From Euborellia annulipes (Eukaryota > Arthropoda > Insecta > Dermaptera > Anisolabididae): a stretch of 64,000 bases of DNA. Below the pieces are notes generated by a model. It worked only from the letters and a program-made list of their open reading frames with translations. It was not told the origin of the DNA and made no database searches. The stretch is from the NCBI GenBank assembly GCA_023213315.1, contig JAKCPI010031695.1, positions 167,863-231,862 of the forward strand, read 5' to 3'. Positions 1-13,800 of the stretch are shown piece after piece. Position numbers and translations under genes: made by a program. Numbering within the stretch: the stretch's first letter is position 1; each line of letters starts with the position of its first letter.

Positions 1-541
1 ACGAAATAAAAACTATTATAAAAACACACAACTCTATTTTCTTTAAAATAGAAATTTTTGTTTTCTCGAAATTTTAAGATCTTAAGCAATATCGCTTTGA
101 TCCACCCATTTTTTTTTTTAACTTGTTAATATTATATTTACAAATAATAAATTCTAAACATATAAGAACAAATATATTAAAATTAAATTTTTATATATAT
201 TTTTTTTTTGCACAAGCTACATCAAATTTCATTTTGGCCTTGATCCAAGACGCAAGAGGCTTAATTTATTACAAACTGTAATTTTTTAATTATAATTTCT
301 TAATTCTTTTCAAATAAAATAAATCTAATTAATTTATATATTTAATTTTTCTTTTACATGACTACAGCTATTTATTTAAATGCCAGCTAAAAGCACATTT
401 AAAATAATTATAAAATATACATAGGAATTGTGATGTACAATTGTTTTTTATTAAATAGAAAAGATAGGAAGATAAATAAGGTTTCTAATTAAAATATTTT
501 TTAACTTCAAAGAAAAAAGTTATCGTCTCATATATAAATAA

Positions 542-572
<31 letters not shown>

Positions 573-2376
573 TAAAAGCTGTTGCTCTATTCGGATTGAC
601 TTAAATTAGAAAATTTGCAAGCAGCGACTAGCACCAAAGCAACAAAGAAGAACTAAAATTGGAAATTAAAAATAATATTTATATAATATAATCTAATAAA
701 TAAATAGCCATATTGTGTTGAACAACAATTAAACATAGGAACAAATATTCTATTTTTTTTACTTCTTTTCAAATTTTAAAAATATTCGCACAATGTCGCG
801 CTCAGTTCGAGGCCATTTAGCTGCATATTTGAATCACATAAAAACTGCAAAAAAATGCTTATTTTTTTTTTTGTTTATTTTCTTTTTAAAACGGCTCAAG
901 ATCATCATTTTAGCCTTTTATTTTTTGAAATCTCTTTTAGATTTCACTTTTAGAGAGAGGTACCTCATGTGTTAATTATGTTTTTTTTAAAGAAGCTAAA
1001 ATCGATCAATCGCTGAAAATACAAGGCAAAAAACTTTATATCGCAATGGAAATTTTATTCCATAAACGATTCAAAATTTTTCAAAAGCTAGATATAATAA
1101 TATATTAAAAAGATTTCTGTAGTTCTTTAGGTGGATCAATTTTAAACGGACTTTCATTTAAAATTTTTGTTTTATTATTAGATTTATATATATATATACG
1201 ATATATTGAGAGAGATTAATACACATATATTTTCCCAGATACAGCTTTTTGATTTTTCAAATAAAATTTTTGCAGTGTCAGAATAAACAGAAGAATATCT
1301 AGTTCCCCAAAAATTTGTTCTAATTTATTCTAAAACAATGCAAAAAAATAAAATTTCTAGCCTAAAATGAAATAGTAAAAGGGAGTATGATGTGTAAAAT
1401 AATTTTTTAAAATAACTCTATAATAAAAAAAAAAAATTAAAATCATGTCTATTTAAATTTATCCACTTGATTGATGTATAAATTAAAAAAAAAAAAACAT
1501 TCTTTTTTGTAGATGTTTCAGAAAGAAAACTCTTAAAATATACACTCATTTATATATATATGTTTAAATATACACAATTTATTGTGTATAAAAATTTTAA
1601 AAATAGTAATATAATTAAATAGAAGTTTTTAGAGTTTGAAAATTTAAGGGAATTTGTTCAATTCATACTTATATATATATATTAATATATAGAATCTCAA
1701 TTAAATCTTAAATACCTATTTTGGTAAGCTCTCTTTCTTTTTCAATCCAAAACTTTTTAAAGTTGGCTTTAATATATTATCACTTTACTTAGGATTAATT
1801 TTTTTTTTTTTTTTTTTTTTAAATTCCAAATTTCTTGGATAAATCATGAATGCAAGCATCCTGGCAGCAATTATATTGTCAGCGACAAACTCAAGATCCG
1901 CATAATTTTTTTTTATACATTTTCCAGTTTATAATTTACATATATGTTTTACTAGGGTTTTTTTTATATATACATAAATTTCAATATAAATTTATCTATA
2001 TATAAATTAGCATCGAATAAAGCACTAATTACGATTGCCACTAGACCCTCTATCCTGTATCCATCTATTGGACTAAAATAATTTTTTTTAATCTCAGTTT
2101 ATAGCTTAACTGAGGGATAATAATAATAATAATAATAATAATAATATTATAAACGAGAATAAAAACAAAGTAAGATATTAAAAAAAAAAAAAGGGGAACG
2201 ATGAGAGAGGTCCTCAAGTATAATAAACATCTAAGTAGAGAAGTTATTTTTTGATTAAATCTGAAGAGAAGAAATGCAAGAGTAAGTTTGTTATATATGA
2301 GAGGTTGTTTTGGTAACTGGGTCACTGGTGGTCGTTTCGCTACGCGGCAATTTCGCACAGCCACGCTAAAAAAAAA
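1..2376. other. 3' UTR and 3' flank of abLIM, AT-rich
   Basis: The bases directly left of 2377 must include the abLIM 3' UTR. No strong AATAAA is seen on the minus strand close by; a variant ATTAAA lies at 2092-2087. A (TAA)n microsatellite occupies about 2118-2150, poly-T 1799-1820, and TA runs lie near 541-560 and 1188-1200. An open frame at 793-975 on the plus strand is not recognised and is not called. Nothing else convincing. Confidence 0.5.
2118..2150. repeat. (TAA)n microsatellite in the 3' UTR or flank
   Basis: About 10 units of ATA/TAA. Other simple repeats: TA runs at 7842-7871; A27 at 15216-15242 in intron 10; a T-run at 55290-55315. Confidence 0.85.
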
Positions 2377-2490
2377 TTAAAATAATTTTACGCGTCTTTT
2401 AAGATCGTTTCGTCGCCATTGAGGCATTCTGTAGAATTCCGCACGTCCACATTGAAAGATAGCTTCGAATTCAGTATCAGACAGGTGTCG
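2377..2490 (-). CDS. Unc-115: abLIM exon 18 (end of villin headpiece, stop codon)
   Basis: Acceptor TTCTTTTGTTTCAG, stop TAA at 2379-2377. Codes the compact C-terminal headpiece subdomain: RHLSDTEFEAIFQCGRAEF, then the P-x-W turn (MPQWRRNDLKRR) and the terminal K-L-F. The basic helix and the C-terminal Leu-Phe are the F-actin-binding signature of the family. Confidence 0.95.
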   Translation of the reverse strand, partial: RHLSDTEFEAIFQCGRAEFYRMPQWRRNDLKRRVKLF

Positions 2491-5400
2491 CTGAAACAAA
2501 AGAATTTGAATCAATATCTCTTGTAAATTCCAACAATGTCGAGGAAGGCAGTAATATAGGGGTGACGTTTAATCCCTGAAACATCGACAAGAGAATATTA
2601 CAATAATTCATCTTCTTGTAAATATCAGAGGTCCCCAAACTTTTTTTATCTCGTTGCCATGTTTTTCGGTTTTGGGTAGACCCCCTGCTTAGCTAATATA
2701 ACTTTTTTGAAAATTCATCAACTTCAAATGTGTTTTGACTGTAGTGATTTGTTGAAGAAAAAAAAAACAATAAAAAACACATATTAATTTTATATAGACT
2801 ATATGTAATAATGAAACCAAAATTTAGTTACCTCTTTTTAGTGGGAGGGATGAACCTGGTGCTTTGATAATAAATTTTCAATATTTGGTTTCAATTTAGT
2901 GAGGTTTAATCTTAAATCTCATCGGTTAATGATGTCTAGTTTGCTTCTTTTTTTAATTACAAGATTGGTAACCGCGCTGAAATCTTTTTCCACTAGATAT
3001 GAAGATCTGTGTATCTGTAATAAGTCTGGACAGCCCTCAGTCTTGGTGTATTTGCTAGCGTGCTGGCCTTCTATACCAAGAGTCGCGGGTTCGGATCCCA
3101 GGTAGTCCGATTATTACATTAAAGCTATTTGGATATCAAACTAGAAATTTTACAATAATAATTTAAGAATCCACTTATAAATAAAATGCCTGTATTTTGT
3201 TAGAGCACAACAATCTTGTCTTATTATTGGATAAATAAAAAAGTCTATGGGGAAGAGGAAATCATTTGGAATCGAATCAAACATATTGCCAAAAAATAAT
3301 CTTTTAATGGAAAAATATGAAATCGATTGAATTTAAATTAAAAGAGACGTGTTTTGTAGACTCTAATTCTTTAAAATATCAGAAAAAATATAAAATATAG
3401 AGATTTATTTTTTAAAATGGAAGATTTATTGAAGCTTTCAATATCATAGTATTATAGGTCAGTTTGGAATAATAAAAAACAGTATTTTTATTATTTTTCG
3501 CTTTATTTTCAGACTGGCTACTCTGCTAGCAAGAAGTTTCGGTGAGAATAATAAAATAAATATTATAATAATAATAAAAATATTCCTTTTTATTATTACA
3601 AACTGACCTATAATACCTTAGTACTGAAAGTTTCAATAAATCTTCCATTTCAAGAAATTATCGTCAATAGCACCAATCCACTGAATATATAGAGATTTAT
3701 TTACCTCAAGGTTGAGCCTGTCTACATCAGCGGGAAGTCGATAGTTAGTAATCTGCAACAGGTGATAAGGATAGACTTTGGCTGGCTCTGTGGACATAGG
3801 ATGGCTCATGTTCGGCAATGAACGACGCAAATGAGGACTGTGGCTGTAAGAAGCGGCGTAGCGAAGGCCTCCGGCAAAAGTCGTCGAAACTGGCAACTCA
3901 GATGTCTGCAAAACATCCCCCAGATAAATATTAGACAAAGATTCTTAAGCCAATTCAATTATTAGAATTAGTCAAAAATGTTAGAAAAGAGAAGAAAAAT
4001 TATTAGTTATTAGTTTATTTTTTAAATTTTGAAATTTTATCTCGTGCATTTTATTAATAATATAATTTGACATGCATAAGATTGATTGTTTTTTTATCAT
4101 TTGATTTATTCCTTTTTTTTAATAAATAAATTTGGAAACAAATTTAATAATTAATTAATATTTGTGACGAAGGGTTTTCAAAAATAAAACGTGAAGATCG
4201 ACATCGAATTTTTGACATGAATTCAATACTTTCTCTCTATTAAAAAAAAAATAGGCATCGCTGGAAGATGAACCACAAATATATTGATTTGTATTCAGCC
4301 TGTTGTACGACTGATGGGTTCGAGAATGAGGCCTTGGTTAGTCAACCAATCCAATATTTTTTATTTATAATGATTACCGAAGATAAGAGAAAGTTGTGTG
4401 CTGTGCGACCAGTCACACAAGATTTTTTTAATTATAAATTAAAGTTTTTTTTCAAATCTGATTTTTTTTCTAAATTCATTTATATAAAAAAAAAGGAAAT
4501 AATTTATTATTTGATATAATAATCAAATGAGCTGTATGAAACATGCAAGTAGGTTAATAATGATTGATGATGATGATAATGAACGGGCTTTATAAGATCC
4601 ATTTAAGCATGCAGCATGCAGAAAGTAAAAAAAAAATAAGGTCTGTTAATCTTCTACTGGCTAGGGTGCCGGGTAGGTGCCTCCAGGCGGCAGTGACGAG
4701 TACGTACCAACCCACGGCGATCCACCTCCGAAATTGAACCGGCAGATACTGGCAAAACAACGAAACAAGATATTTGCGAATTGCTCTTAGCGCACTTACC
4801 ACCAAAAATTAATCAATACATTACTTTTAATAAATTATTATCAGACTTGAATCAGTTATAAATAAACAAAATTCATTTAACTATAGGTACTTGGAAGTTA
4901 TTTAACTACAATATTTCATCGATTTTTACAAGTTATCATTTTTGTTGTTGTTTCATTAAACATATAGCAATCGTCTTTGAAGTAACTTGTAAAAAAAGTC
5001 ACTGAATTTTTGAATAGTTGTAAATAAAACAAAGTACAAGTATAGTTTAATATAAATACAGCTGGTTAAAGTCTACTTAGCTATTAATATTTTAAATTTT
5101 GATTTTTTAAGCTATTTGTAAAAAAATATAAAATCAAATAAAAATAAAATACTTGTATATATTAAATATTATTACAAAAAATATTTTGATATTTTTATCT
5201 CATGTTCATTTCAAGCATTTTTTGGAGTTCAAAAGAAAAAATATTGCTCAAGCATCTTTTTGAATTTTTGCTTGGAATAAAACTAATATTAATTCCAATC
5301 TTTAGAAGAATATCTGGACTAACATGTAAGATGTATTCCATAAATGATGATCACAATCTAATTCAAAGATGCAACCAGGGAAAAGAGAGGCTGTCTGTAA

Positions 5401-7838
5401 TTTTTTTGCAACTTCGTAACTTTATTTTCATTTCATTTTAAAATTTGTTTAAAATATAATTAACCGAAGAATCTTGCTTTAATTAATGAAGAAAATGGCT
5501 GTGTAGAATTCAATGAAAATGGAGAGGAATGCAGCCAGTTAGGAAGAATCTATTATCAAATCAAACTCCTTTATTACAAGACGTTTCGGCCAATTTTATT
5601 ATGCCATCCTTTGTTGTATAAGAGTTTTTTTTAAAATAGAGCTGTCAATTCGTATTTTCATAAGGTATTGTATATGATTGGCTTATGAAAGACGAATTGA
5701 CAAGTTTATTTTTTTTTTAAACTCTTATACAACTAAGGATAGCATAATAAAATTGGCCGAAACATCTTGTAATAAAGGAGTTTGATTTGATAATAGATGA
5801 TTCCTAATCGACTGCATTCCTCTACATTTTCTGCGATTGAATCCTCCCCAGACAGCTTGGAATATTGCAGAAACATTGCGAATCATACATATTGCAGGAA
5901 TATTGCAAATCTTGAAAAATATATTGGCATATTTGGCAATATTGCTGCAATATTGAAGCGGCAATATTCCAAGCTAGAGGGAGATATAAATATTGCAGTA
6001 ACATTGCTGTTGATTCCAAATTCGATAATGGTACATTAAAAAAAAATATAAAGTTATTATTAAAAAAAAAAATACAATAATTTCGGGGAAAATGTAGTTT
6101 ATTCACTAATTAACTAAGAAATGAATTAGTTGATCTTCAAATGATACATGCTTTTTGTTAGACAATCCATAAACAAAATAAAACTCGTGAAAAAAAAATT
6201 CAAATGTTAAAATTGTCTACTTTAAAATGTTAAATAAAATTTTTTATTTAATTATGTAGCATTTCAATTAAAAAATTTCTACCAGACTATTTTGTTATAA
6301 AAAATGTCGCAAAATTCTATACAATATACATGTATTTAAAGGAATGATTAAATGATTTTGATTTTCATTATTTGAAATTTTTATTCAAAAGACGGAGCAT
6401 ATAAATTTAATCAAAAAAATATTGTAACTGAAGTCTGATAATCATTTATTTAATAAGAAAATATTTTAGAAGTTATAAACCAATTGGTTATTTACTAATC
6501 CAATACCCCCAAAAACCTTGAAGAGATCACCCATCCAAAAATGCACATTAAATATGTATGCTGGTGCGGCTAGTATTAAGCCTTTTTTTAAATTTTCGGG
6601 CCTCTACCAAAATCATTACAGGAAGGAATTTGGTTCTTTTATGTAATGCATAGCCAAAATAATATATTTGCAAAATCATTTAGTGGTTTGAAATGAGGTG
6701 AAATTAAGTGATTTATTTAAAAAGAATTAAGCTGATAAAAAAAAAGAATTGTTTAATTAGCAATAAAAAATCACTCTTCGTCTTTTTTTTATTAAAGAGG
6801 TAATTTTTTCAAATCAAGCATGTGATTGTGTTTGTGTTGATGGAAATTAGAGTTCGATTCTCGTTTTGTTTTTGTTTTTTTAATTTTTACTTTTGTAGAT
6901 TGTGATGTTTTACTCACTGTCAGATTTGCCGCTGCTGAACTCGGTGCTGTGAGTCTTGTCGGCGAGGGACAGCGAGAAATCACCCTGTACCGGGAGAAAA
7001 TAAAAAAAAATCGTTGAAATAAAAATAAATAAATCATAAAAAAAAAATAACGAAAATGAATCAAATTAGAGTAAAAAATACGAAGAAAATACTAAAAACA
7101 AAAATAAAGAGAGATACTGAAGAAAGAACAACACGAAAAACCACATTAAAGACATTTAAAAAAACTTATTTCAACCAAAATAAAAATATTTTAAACTAAA
7201 TTTTATTTTTGACGGAGGTGTATATATGTAGATATATTAATATATATAGAGGAGGTGTATATATGGGATAATATGTAGATTAAAGGTTTCTGTATTTCTC
7301 CAATGAGCAGCAGCTAGTAGTTTTTCAATATACTGTATTTATTAATAATTAATGTGCCAGGCCGGACGATTCGGTCGCATATAGGACCATCATCAGAGCG
7401 GAGCCAAGCCATTGTCAATATATTGATCCTCCATTGGTTATATTAATCCTCCATTGGTCATATTGGCAGAAAGACATTATATTAATAATTATATTGGCAG
7501 AAGGCATTATTAATATAATGTCCAATGGAGGATCAATATATTGACAAATGTTTGGCCCTGATGATGGTCCTATATGCAACCGAAACGTCGGCCCTGGCAC
7601 ATTAATTATTAATAAATAAATTGCAAAAACTACTAACTGCTGCTCATTGGAGAAATCCAGAAACCTTTAATCTAAACTAAATTTTATTTTATACCAAATA
7701 AAACATAATAATGCTCTAATGAATTACTTTTAAGTGCATATATACATAAGAGGGACAGGGAGAGGGGCAATAAATCCCTGTGGACCATGTTCTGTGAGGA
7801 GAGCACCGTGAAATAAATTAAAACAGACTTCGGTGGTC

Positions 7839-7876
<38 letters not shown>

Positions 7877-10800
7877 ATAAATCCAATTCCTTCAGTCCCA
7901 AAGGATATTTAGAGAGCTTCTATACATATACATGTACACACACAGAAATTAAATATAAATCATTCACAATCAAATCTCAGCACATTTATAAGCTTCTATC
8001 ACATCAATTTTTAGTTTTTTTTTAAATTATTTAATAATTTAAAATATATAGTGCATTTTTAGACAGAAAACATTAATTTATAAAGTATTCAAATTTTTTT
8101 AGTTTAAAATATTTTTATTTATTTTAGAATGGTGCAACAAAAGAAAACGTGATTTATTGAAATAAAGTGTCTAAGTGTCTTTTTAGTTGTTTATTTTTTC
8201 AAATAATCCTCGTAGTTTTTATTCCATCTAATTATAAAAATAAAGAAATTAATAGTGAAACATAAAATAAAAATAAGAGGAGTAACAAGACTGAATTCAA
8301 TGACGTTAGAAATGGATTGATTTTGATTCCAACATACTGCTTTCTAAATAGTTATATGTTATACAAATCTATCAATAAACTACTATTTAGTTTAAGAGCT
8401 ATAATTTTCTACAATCTAGTTCTAAAAACTCTAACTAAATAAACTACCAATATGTACAAAATTTACATTATTAAATTAGACCACTCAGAGAAGGGGAATT
8501 CCCTAAAGGGTTAGGGAATCCTCAACCATGTCCAGTCGATACTAAAACAATAACCTAAATCAAATAATTTCTCTGAGATCCAAAAATACATCAGTATACT
8601 CTATGATCTATTATATATATATTTTTTTAGAAATCCACATTTTGTTATTAATTATTTATTAAAAATATAAATACTGTACAACGTATCGACTGCTTATTCT
8701 TTTCAAGTACTGTGTTCTTGCTCTGACTCAAGTGAACTAACCTTTCCTCTGGGCATATAACGACCCCTAATAGGTTAGTTCACTTGAGTCAGAGCCAGTG
8801 CACAGTACTTGAAAACGACTGCAGATTTGAGTATTTATATTTTTAATAAATAATCAAAATCAAAATATGATCTATAATTAAAAATTCCCATGATAATCAT
8901 AATAACAAAAGCTTTAATACCTACATTAAACAATACTCAAAATTTATTTCTTATCCCAAAATCAACAAAATGCAAGTCAGAGAATTCAGTTGTACTTTTT
9001 ACTTCATATTTAATTTAGAACAAGAAAAGAAAAATATATAGTCTATATATACTTACAATCTAAATATTAGTAATTACTAATGTGTATGAACAGTGTTTGT
9101 GTTGTTGAAAGAATTTTTGTAAAATAATTAATCTAACTTATAATTCACCTTTAATAAATTTTACATGCAATCTAAGTTTGTTTCTAAATAACATAGATAT
9201 AAATATTTTATAGACCTTGACATGCACTCTTAGTTCAATATAGTGAACAAGTGAGGTGTAAATTTTTATAGAAACTTTGGAATATGAAAAAATCGAGAGT
9301 TTAAATAGTTAGAAAAGAACATGACCTCAAATGAAAATATATATTAGATAAAAAAAAAAATATATTAACTTAATAATAAATTTTTTTTTTTTTTTTAAAT
9401 TTATTTAAGGTCTTTTTCGGCAACGGAGGCCATTTAGACTTCATCTCTATTTATTTCAATTTATTGGTAGCCAATTAAATTGAAATAAATTGTCGCATGA
9501 GACGGGATGCGAACCAGCGACCCTAGGTACAGAAGGTCAGCACGCCAAGCCCTACACCAAGGACCGAGGGCAATTTTAAAATTTTCATAATAAAGAATTA
9601 TTTTTAAGATTTATAGAGGTTTATGTGTTAAATATGTTCCAAATAGAGTATAATTAAAAGTAGTGATTAAAGATATAAAGTCCATGTCAAGGTGCAAGAA
9701 ACAGAAAGATCATATATATATAGAGAGAGAGCGAGAGAGGAAACCATAAAGAAACACCCATGCATTAATAAAATAGCAAAACATTTTTGGGTTCCACAAA
9801 AATCCCCTACAAATACACTAATACTAAACACTAGACATCACGAGACGAAGAGAACTTCAGATTTCTGGCGGCTGTTCTGGCAGACATGCGATTCGCTTGC
9901 TTTTACAAAGGCAGCTCTAAACGAGCCCACAACATATTTAAAATAAAAAAGAGATAAGAAGAACACTCTGAAATTCCAAGCTCAGAAAAAAATTAAATTT
10001 AGAAGAATCCAATAATAGAGTGAAACTGGATAAGTTTGGTCCAACTAGAAGCAAAAACTTTACAAAAAATAGAACTAATCTAAAAATTTCAAAGATAATT
10101 TTGGCCAACATTCGATATAGACCAGTCTAGACACAAATGGATATTTATTTGTAATCAATTTATATCTGTTTTGAAATAAAAATTCTTTAAGATATAGAAA
10201 TTTGCGAGGATGACTTTGTGTTTGTTTGAACATATAGCGCTACAACTTTTGGGTCTATTATTATGGGAATTTTTCATTATAGATAACATTTTGTTATTAA
10301 TTATTTATTAAAAATATAAATACTGTACAACGTTCCGACTACTTATTCTGCAGTCGTTTTCAAGTACTGTGCACTTGCTCCCACTCAAATGAACTAATCG
10401 TTACGTGCATTGTATATACAACGTCAATAAATATAATATGCACGTAACGGTTAGTTCACTTGAGTCGGAGCAAGGGCACATTACTTGAAAACGACTGCAG
10501 AATAAGCAGACGAAACGTTGTATAGTATTTATATTTTTAATAAATAATTAATAACAAAATATGGTCTATAATAAAAAATTCCCATAATAATAATAATTCA
10601 AACCACAAAAGCTTTAATAAACTCTTGGGATTTTTTCGCGGTGGGCAGACACCTTAAGCCTAGGTCGCCAATTATCAAATACAAATCATCTCGCAAATTC
10701 TTTTTATTTTGAAATATTGTATATCAACTGTATTACTTACAATCTTATAGCACGTTGTTTGAAAAACACTAAAGTTCAATCTAGTTAGTAAATTCTTTTT

Positions 10801-13800
10801 ATCTCTAAATTGATGTTGATATGAAATCTGAAGAATGATGGGGAAAAATTAAATTCTAGTATCTGAATAACAAAAGGCAAAATTAGATTAAAGAGAAATT
10901 TTACCTAAATTAGGTAATTAAATATATTTAATATTGATGATACCATACAAGGTTAGAATCAAGAAAGATATAATTTTAGGCTTGATAAGATTTCTTGTTG
11001 AAAAGATAAATTCTCCTTATATGGATTTATTTATTTTATTATGTTCTCGAATAAAATTAAAATAGAAATGAATATTTGATATGGATTCTTTATAATACTT
11101 AATTTAACCAGTTGAAAATTTAATCGAAATATAAATCTCCCGGAAATCATGTTTTGATAATAATAAAAAATATTTATCATTAAAGATAAATAAAGACGTT
11201 GATAAAGTGTGAAAACAATTTGTAAGACAATTAAGAGATGAATTAATTTTTAGAAACATTTTTTGCTTCAAGTTGAACCAATGTAAAATAAATGAAGACA
11301 AACGGAAAAAGGTGGGTGTGTTTTGAGCTTGGTGAGGTGTCATATTGCAAGCAGGTGCTGCGGCCTTACGCCGATGTTGCTGACCGAGCTGGCTCCACCC
11401 GCGGATGAGAACGTGTGCGATCGTGGCGCGAGGCCGTAACCAGGCTTGGGCACGTGTCGAAGGGCGCTCACCACTGCAGGATGATCAAAAAAATTACTCT
11501 AACCCCAAAACCAACGCCAATATTCCAAACTTCTTATCGTCGTCCGGCTGCCCGACACTCGATGAAGCAAGCGAGGGGTGGGAGAAATAATTAAAGCCCT
11601 AAGCAGTAGGTCTTAAGAGAAAGAGAAAAAGCCACCTGGCTGCTGTCAGTGTGTAACTTTGTGTGTCTTGTATGAGGTTGTTTTTTTTAAGGATTAGATA
11701 TTTGCTTAGGGAGGTGTTACTCACATGGAGACCCGCCGGGCCGCCGTTTCGGCCGGCCGCTGGCAGTGTACTCGACTTGAGGCCGTACCCTGGACGTGGA
11801 GCTGCGTGGAGAGACGAGACCACTGGACAAGATAGTCGGTCAGGTCAAGAGGTCAAGCGTTTCACGGGATTCGAACCCGAATATGATCAACACTTATTTT
11901 AAATGTGTCATGATATTTGGGTCAACTTTAAATGGAATAAACACTTTTTAAAGAAAAAAACAAAGATAATGATTCTAAATAAGGTTTGAAAAATGAGAAT
12001 TTGTCCACATTTATGTTTTTGCAGATTTTCCCAAAGTGTGGGTCGCGACCCGGCACCGGGTTGTAGAAAAATTTTGGGGGGTCGCGAAAAAAAAAAGTAA
12101 AAATTATCGTACACAACAGTTTCAAATTTTGAAACTGTTGTGTACGATAATGGAATAATAAACTGTAGTCTTGTAAACAAATCTATCTTTTTCCTCTACG
12201 AAATTAAACTCAAGAGTAGTGGAGACAGTTTCGGCTTTAATTAGATAATGCAATCCACAATTCATTTTCGAGAGGATGAACTCAATTCGACTCAATACTC
12301 TGGCATTTGAGTTCATAATCTCGAAAATTATAAGAGCAAATAAAAGAAAATTTTTTATATAAATGTGGACAAAAAAGGATTTTTTATAAATAATTTTAAT
12401 TTATTGATATATAAGGAAATATTTTGGGATATGATGTAAATATTTAAGGAATATTGTTTAAAATTTTGATTCTAATAAAGTATTAGTTTGAATACAGGGA
12501 CGTAGCCAAGGAAGGAGATATGGGAGACTCATCCTCCCGTCCCCCCACTATGAAATCCGGAAAATTTTAAATAAAGAAAAATAAATAGAGAGAAACATGT
12601 TGAAATCTTAAATATTCTTGAGAAATTTAAAAAAATATTTGATATTCTTTAAAATTTATTCATTGGGGAGGAAGATTACCTCTCGGAACAACTGAATTAT
12701 AAAATTTCTGGCTACGGCCCTATTTGAATTTGAATATATTTGAAAGAGAGATTTTCTAAGAATTTTTAAAATAGAAACAAAATGTTTTAGGATAGAATGT
12801 GATAAATATTAAATATTTTAAAATAAAGCATGTTTGAGACTTCTGAGACCTTATAAACAATTTTTGAGAGTACAGTGGGTGCGCAAATAGGTACTAATAC
12901 AGATAATTGTTTTCGTAAAAATATTTTTACACATCATTATTAATCAATCAATCAATCATCAATATTAACATTATTTTCCTATTTTACTAGTCCTGATATT
13001 AGTTGATAAAAAGCCTTATATTTTTTTATTGTCAAATAAATTTAAATTTGGCGACCCGTCTCATCCCACCTGAGGATTTTGGACAGCACTGATCTAGAAC
13101 CTCAATTATGATATCGTAAGGAGCCCAGCTTTATTTTAGTAGTATATCTTGATGCTTGAAAGTTTTTTGTTTTTAATAATACTTTATTTCTTTGAGTACT
13201 TCTCAATTCAAGACGGATAGTCGGAAGGCTATAATATAATATAATAAAATCTAGGTACGCGAAAGGCTTTATATTAAAATTTATTCACGCTTCTATCCAT
13301 GAAAACAATTTGTTACATTGATAATTAAATAAAAAAAAAGGAAAAATTTTCGAAGAATGAAAGCTATATCTAACCATTATAACTGGGAATTGTGCCAACA
13401 CTTCTTCCTACTGATGAACGATAACTACATGATCGGTCCATATATTCATCTTCCTCCCAAGGCCGAGGATGATCAACATTGCGCGAAGGAGCTGAAAAAA
13501 TCAAGTTTTATTAACATTAAAATTTAAACTTTCTGGAAATAATTTATATTGGGAAATATATATAATTATATTGTTTTGAGTAGCTAAGTGTATGGATGAT
13601 TTTAACATACTAGGTAGAAAATATTTCCATCGTAATTTAACAAAACAATGAAATAATCTTATTTAAAACATAGTCTTTAATAAAGGATATTACAGGATGT
13701 CACGGCTACTCGAAGATCGATTAAATAACTATTACCCTTAATAACTAAAAAATAATAATAAAAAATATTTTTTAATTTTTTATATAAACATTACGCTCGC

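Larger units (their letters stand above)
6985..11369 (-). other. Unc-115: Intron 14 of abLIM (between exons 14B and 15)
   Basis: 4.4 kb. It contains the 7.3, 8.6 and 10.2 kb inverted repeats and the 9.4 kb SINE. The open frame at 9692-9946 (plus) has a GC-richer 3' half but no recognised domain and no matching splice sites. Nothing else found. Confidence 0.6.

Noticed and set aside
4590..4805. Long open frame over exon 16 on the minus strand
   Set aside because: It is the wrong frame. The phase of exons 15 and 17 and the readable peptide (SAGSISEVDRRGL) select another frame and a 41-nt exon.
5822..6106. Open frames over 5.8-6.1 kb on both strands
   Set aside because: Produced by the GCAATATTGC repeat, which is open in several frames because of its composition.
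9692..9946. 84-codon plus-strand frame in intron 14
   Set aside because: Looked at as a possible cassette exon on either strand; no fitting splice sites and no homology.
10485..10520. Full hammerhead in the TACTGTACAACGT foldback family
   Set aside because: GAAACGTT is present but the first box is CTGCAGA and no stem II forms, so it was not counted as intact.
11860..11890. Possible tRNA gene (B box CGGGATTCGAACCCG, minus strand)
   Set aside because: No A box or cloverleaf can be formed with the sequence upstream on the minus strand; isolated B-box match only.
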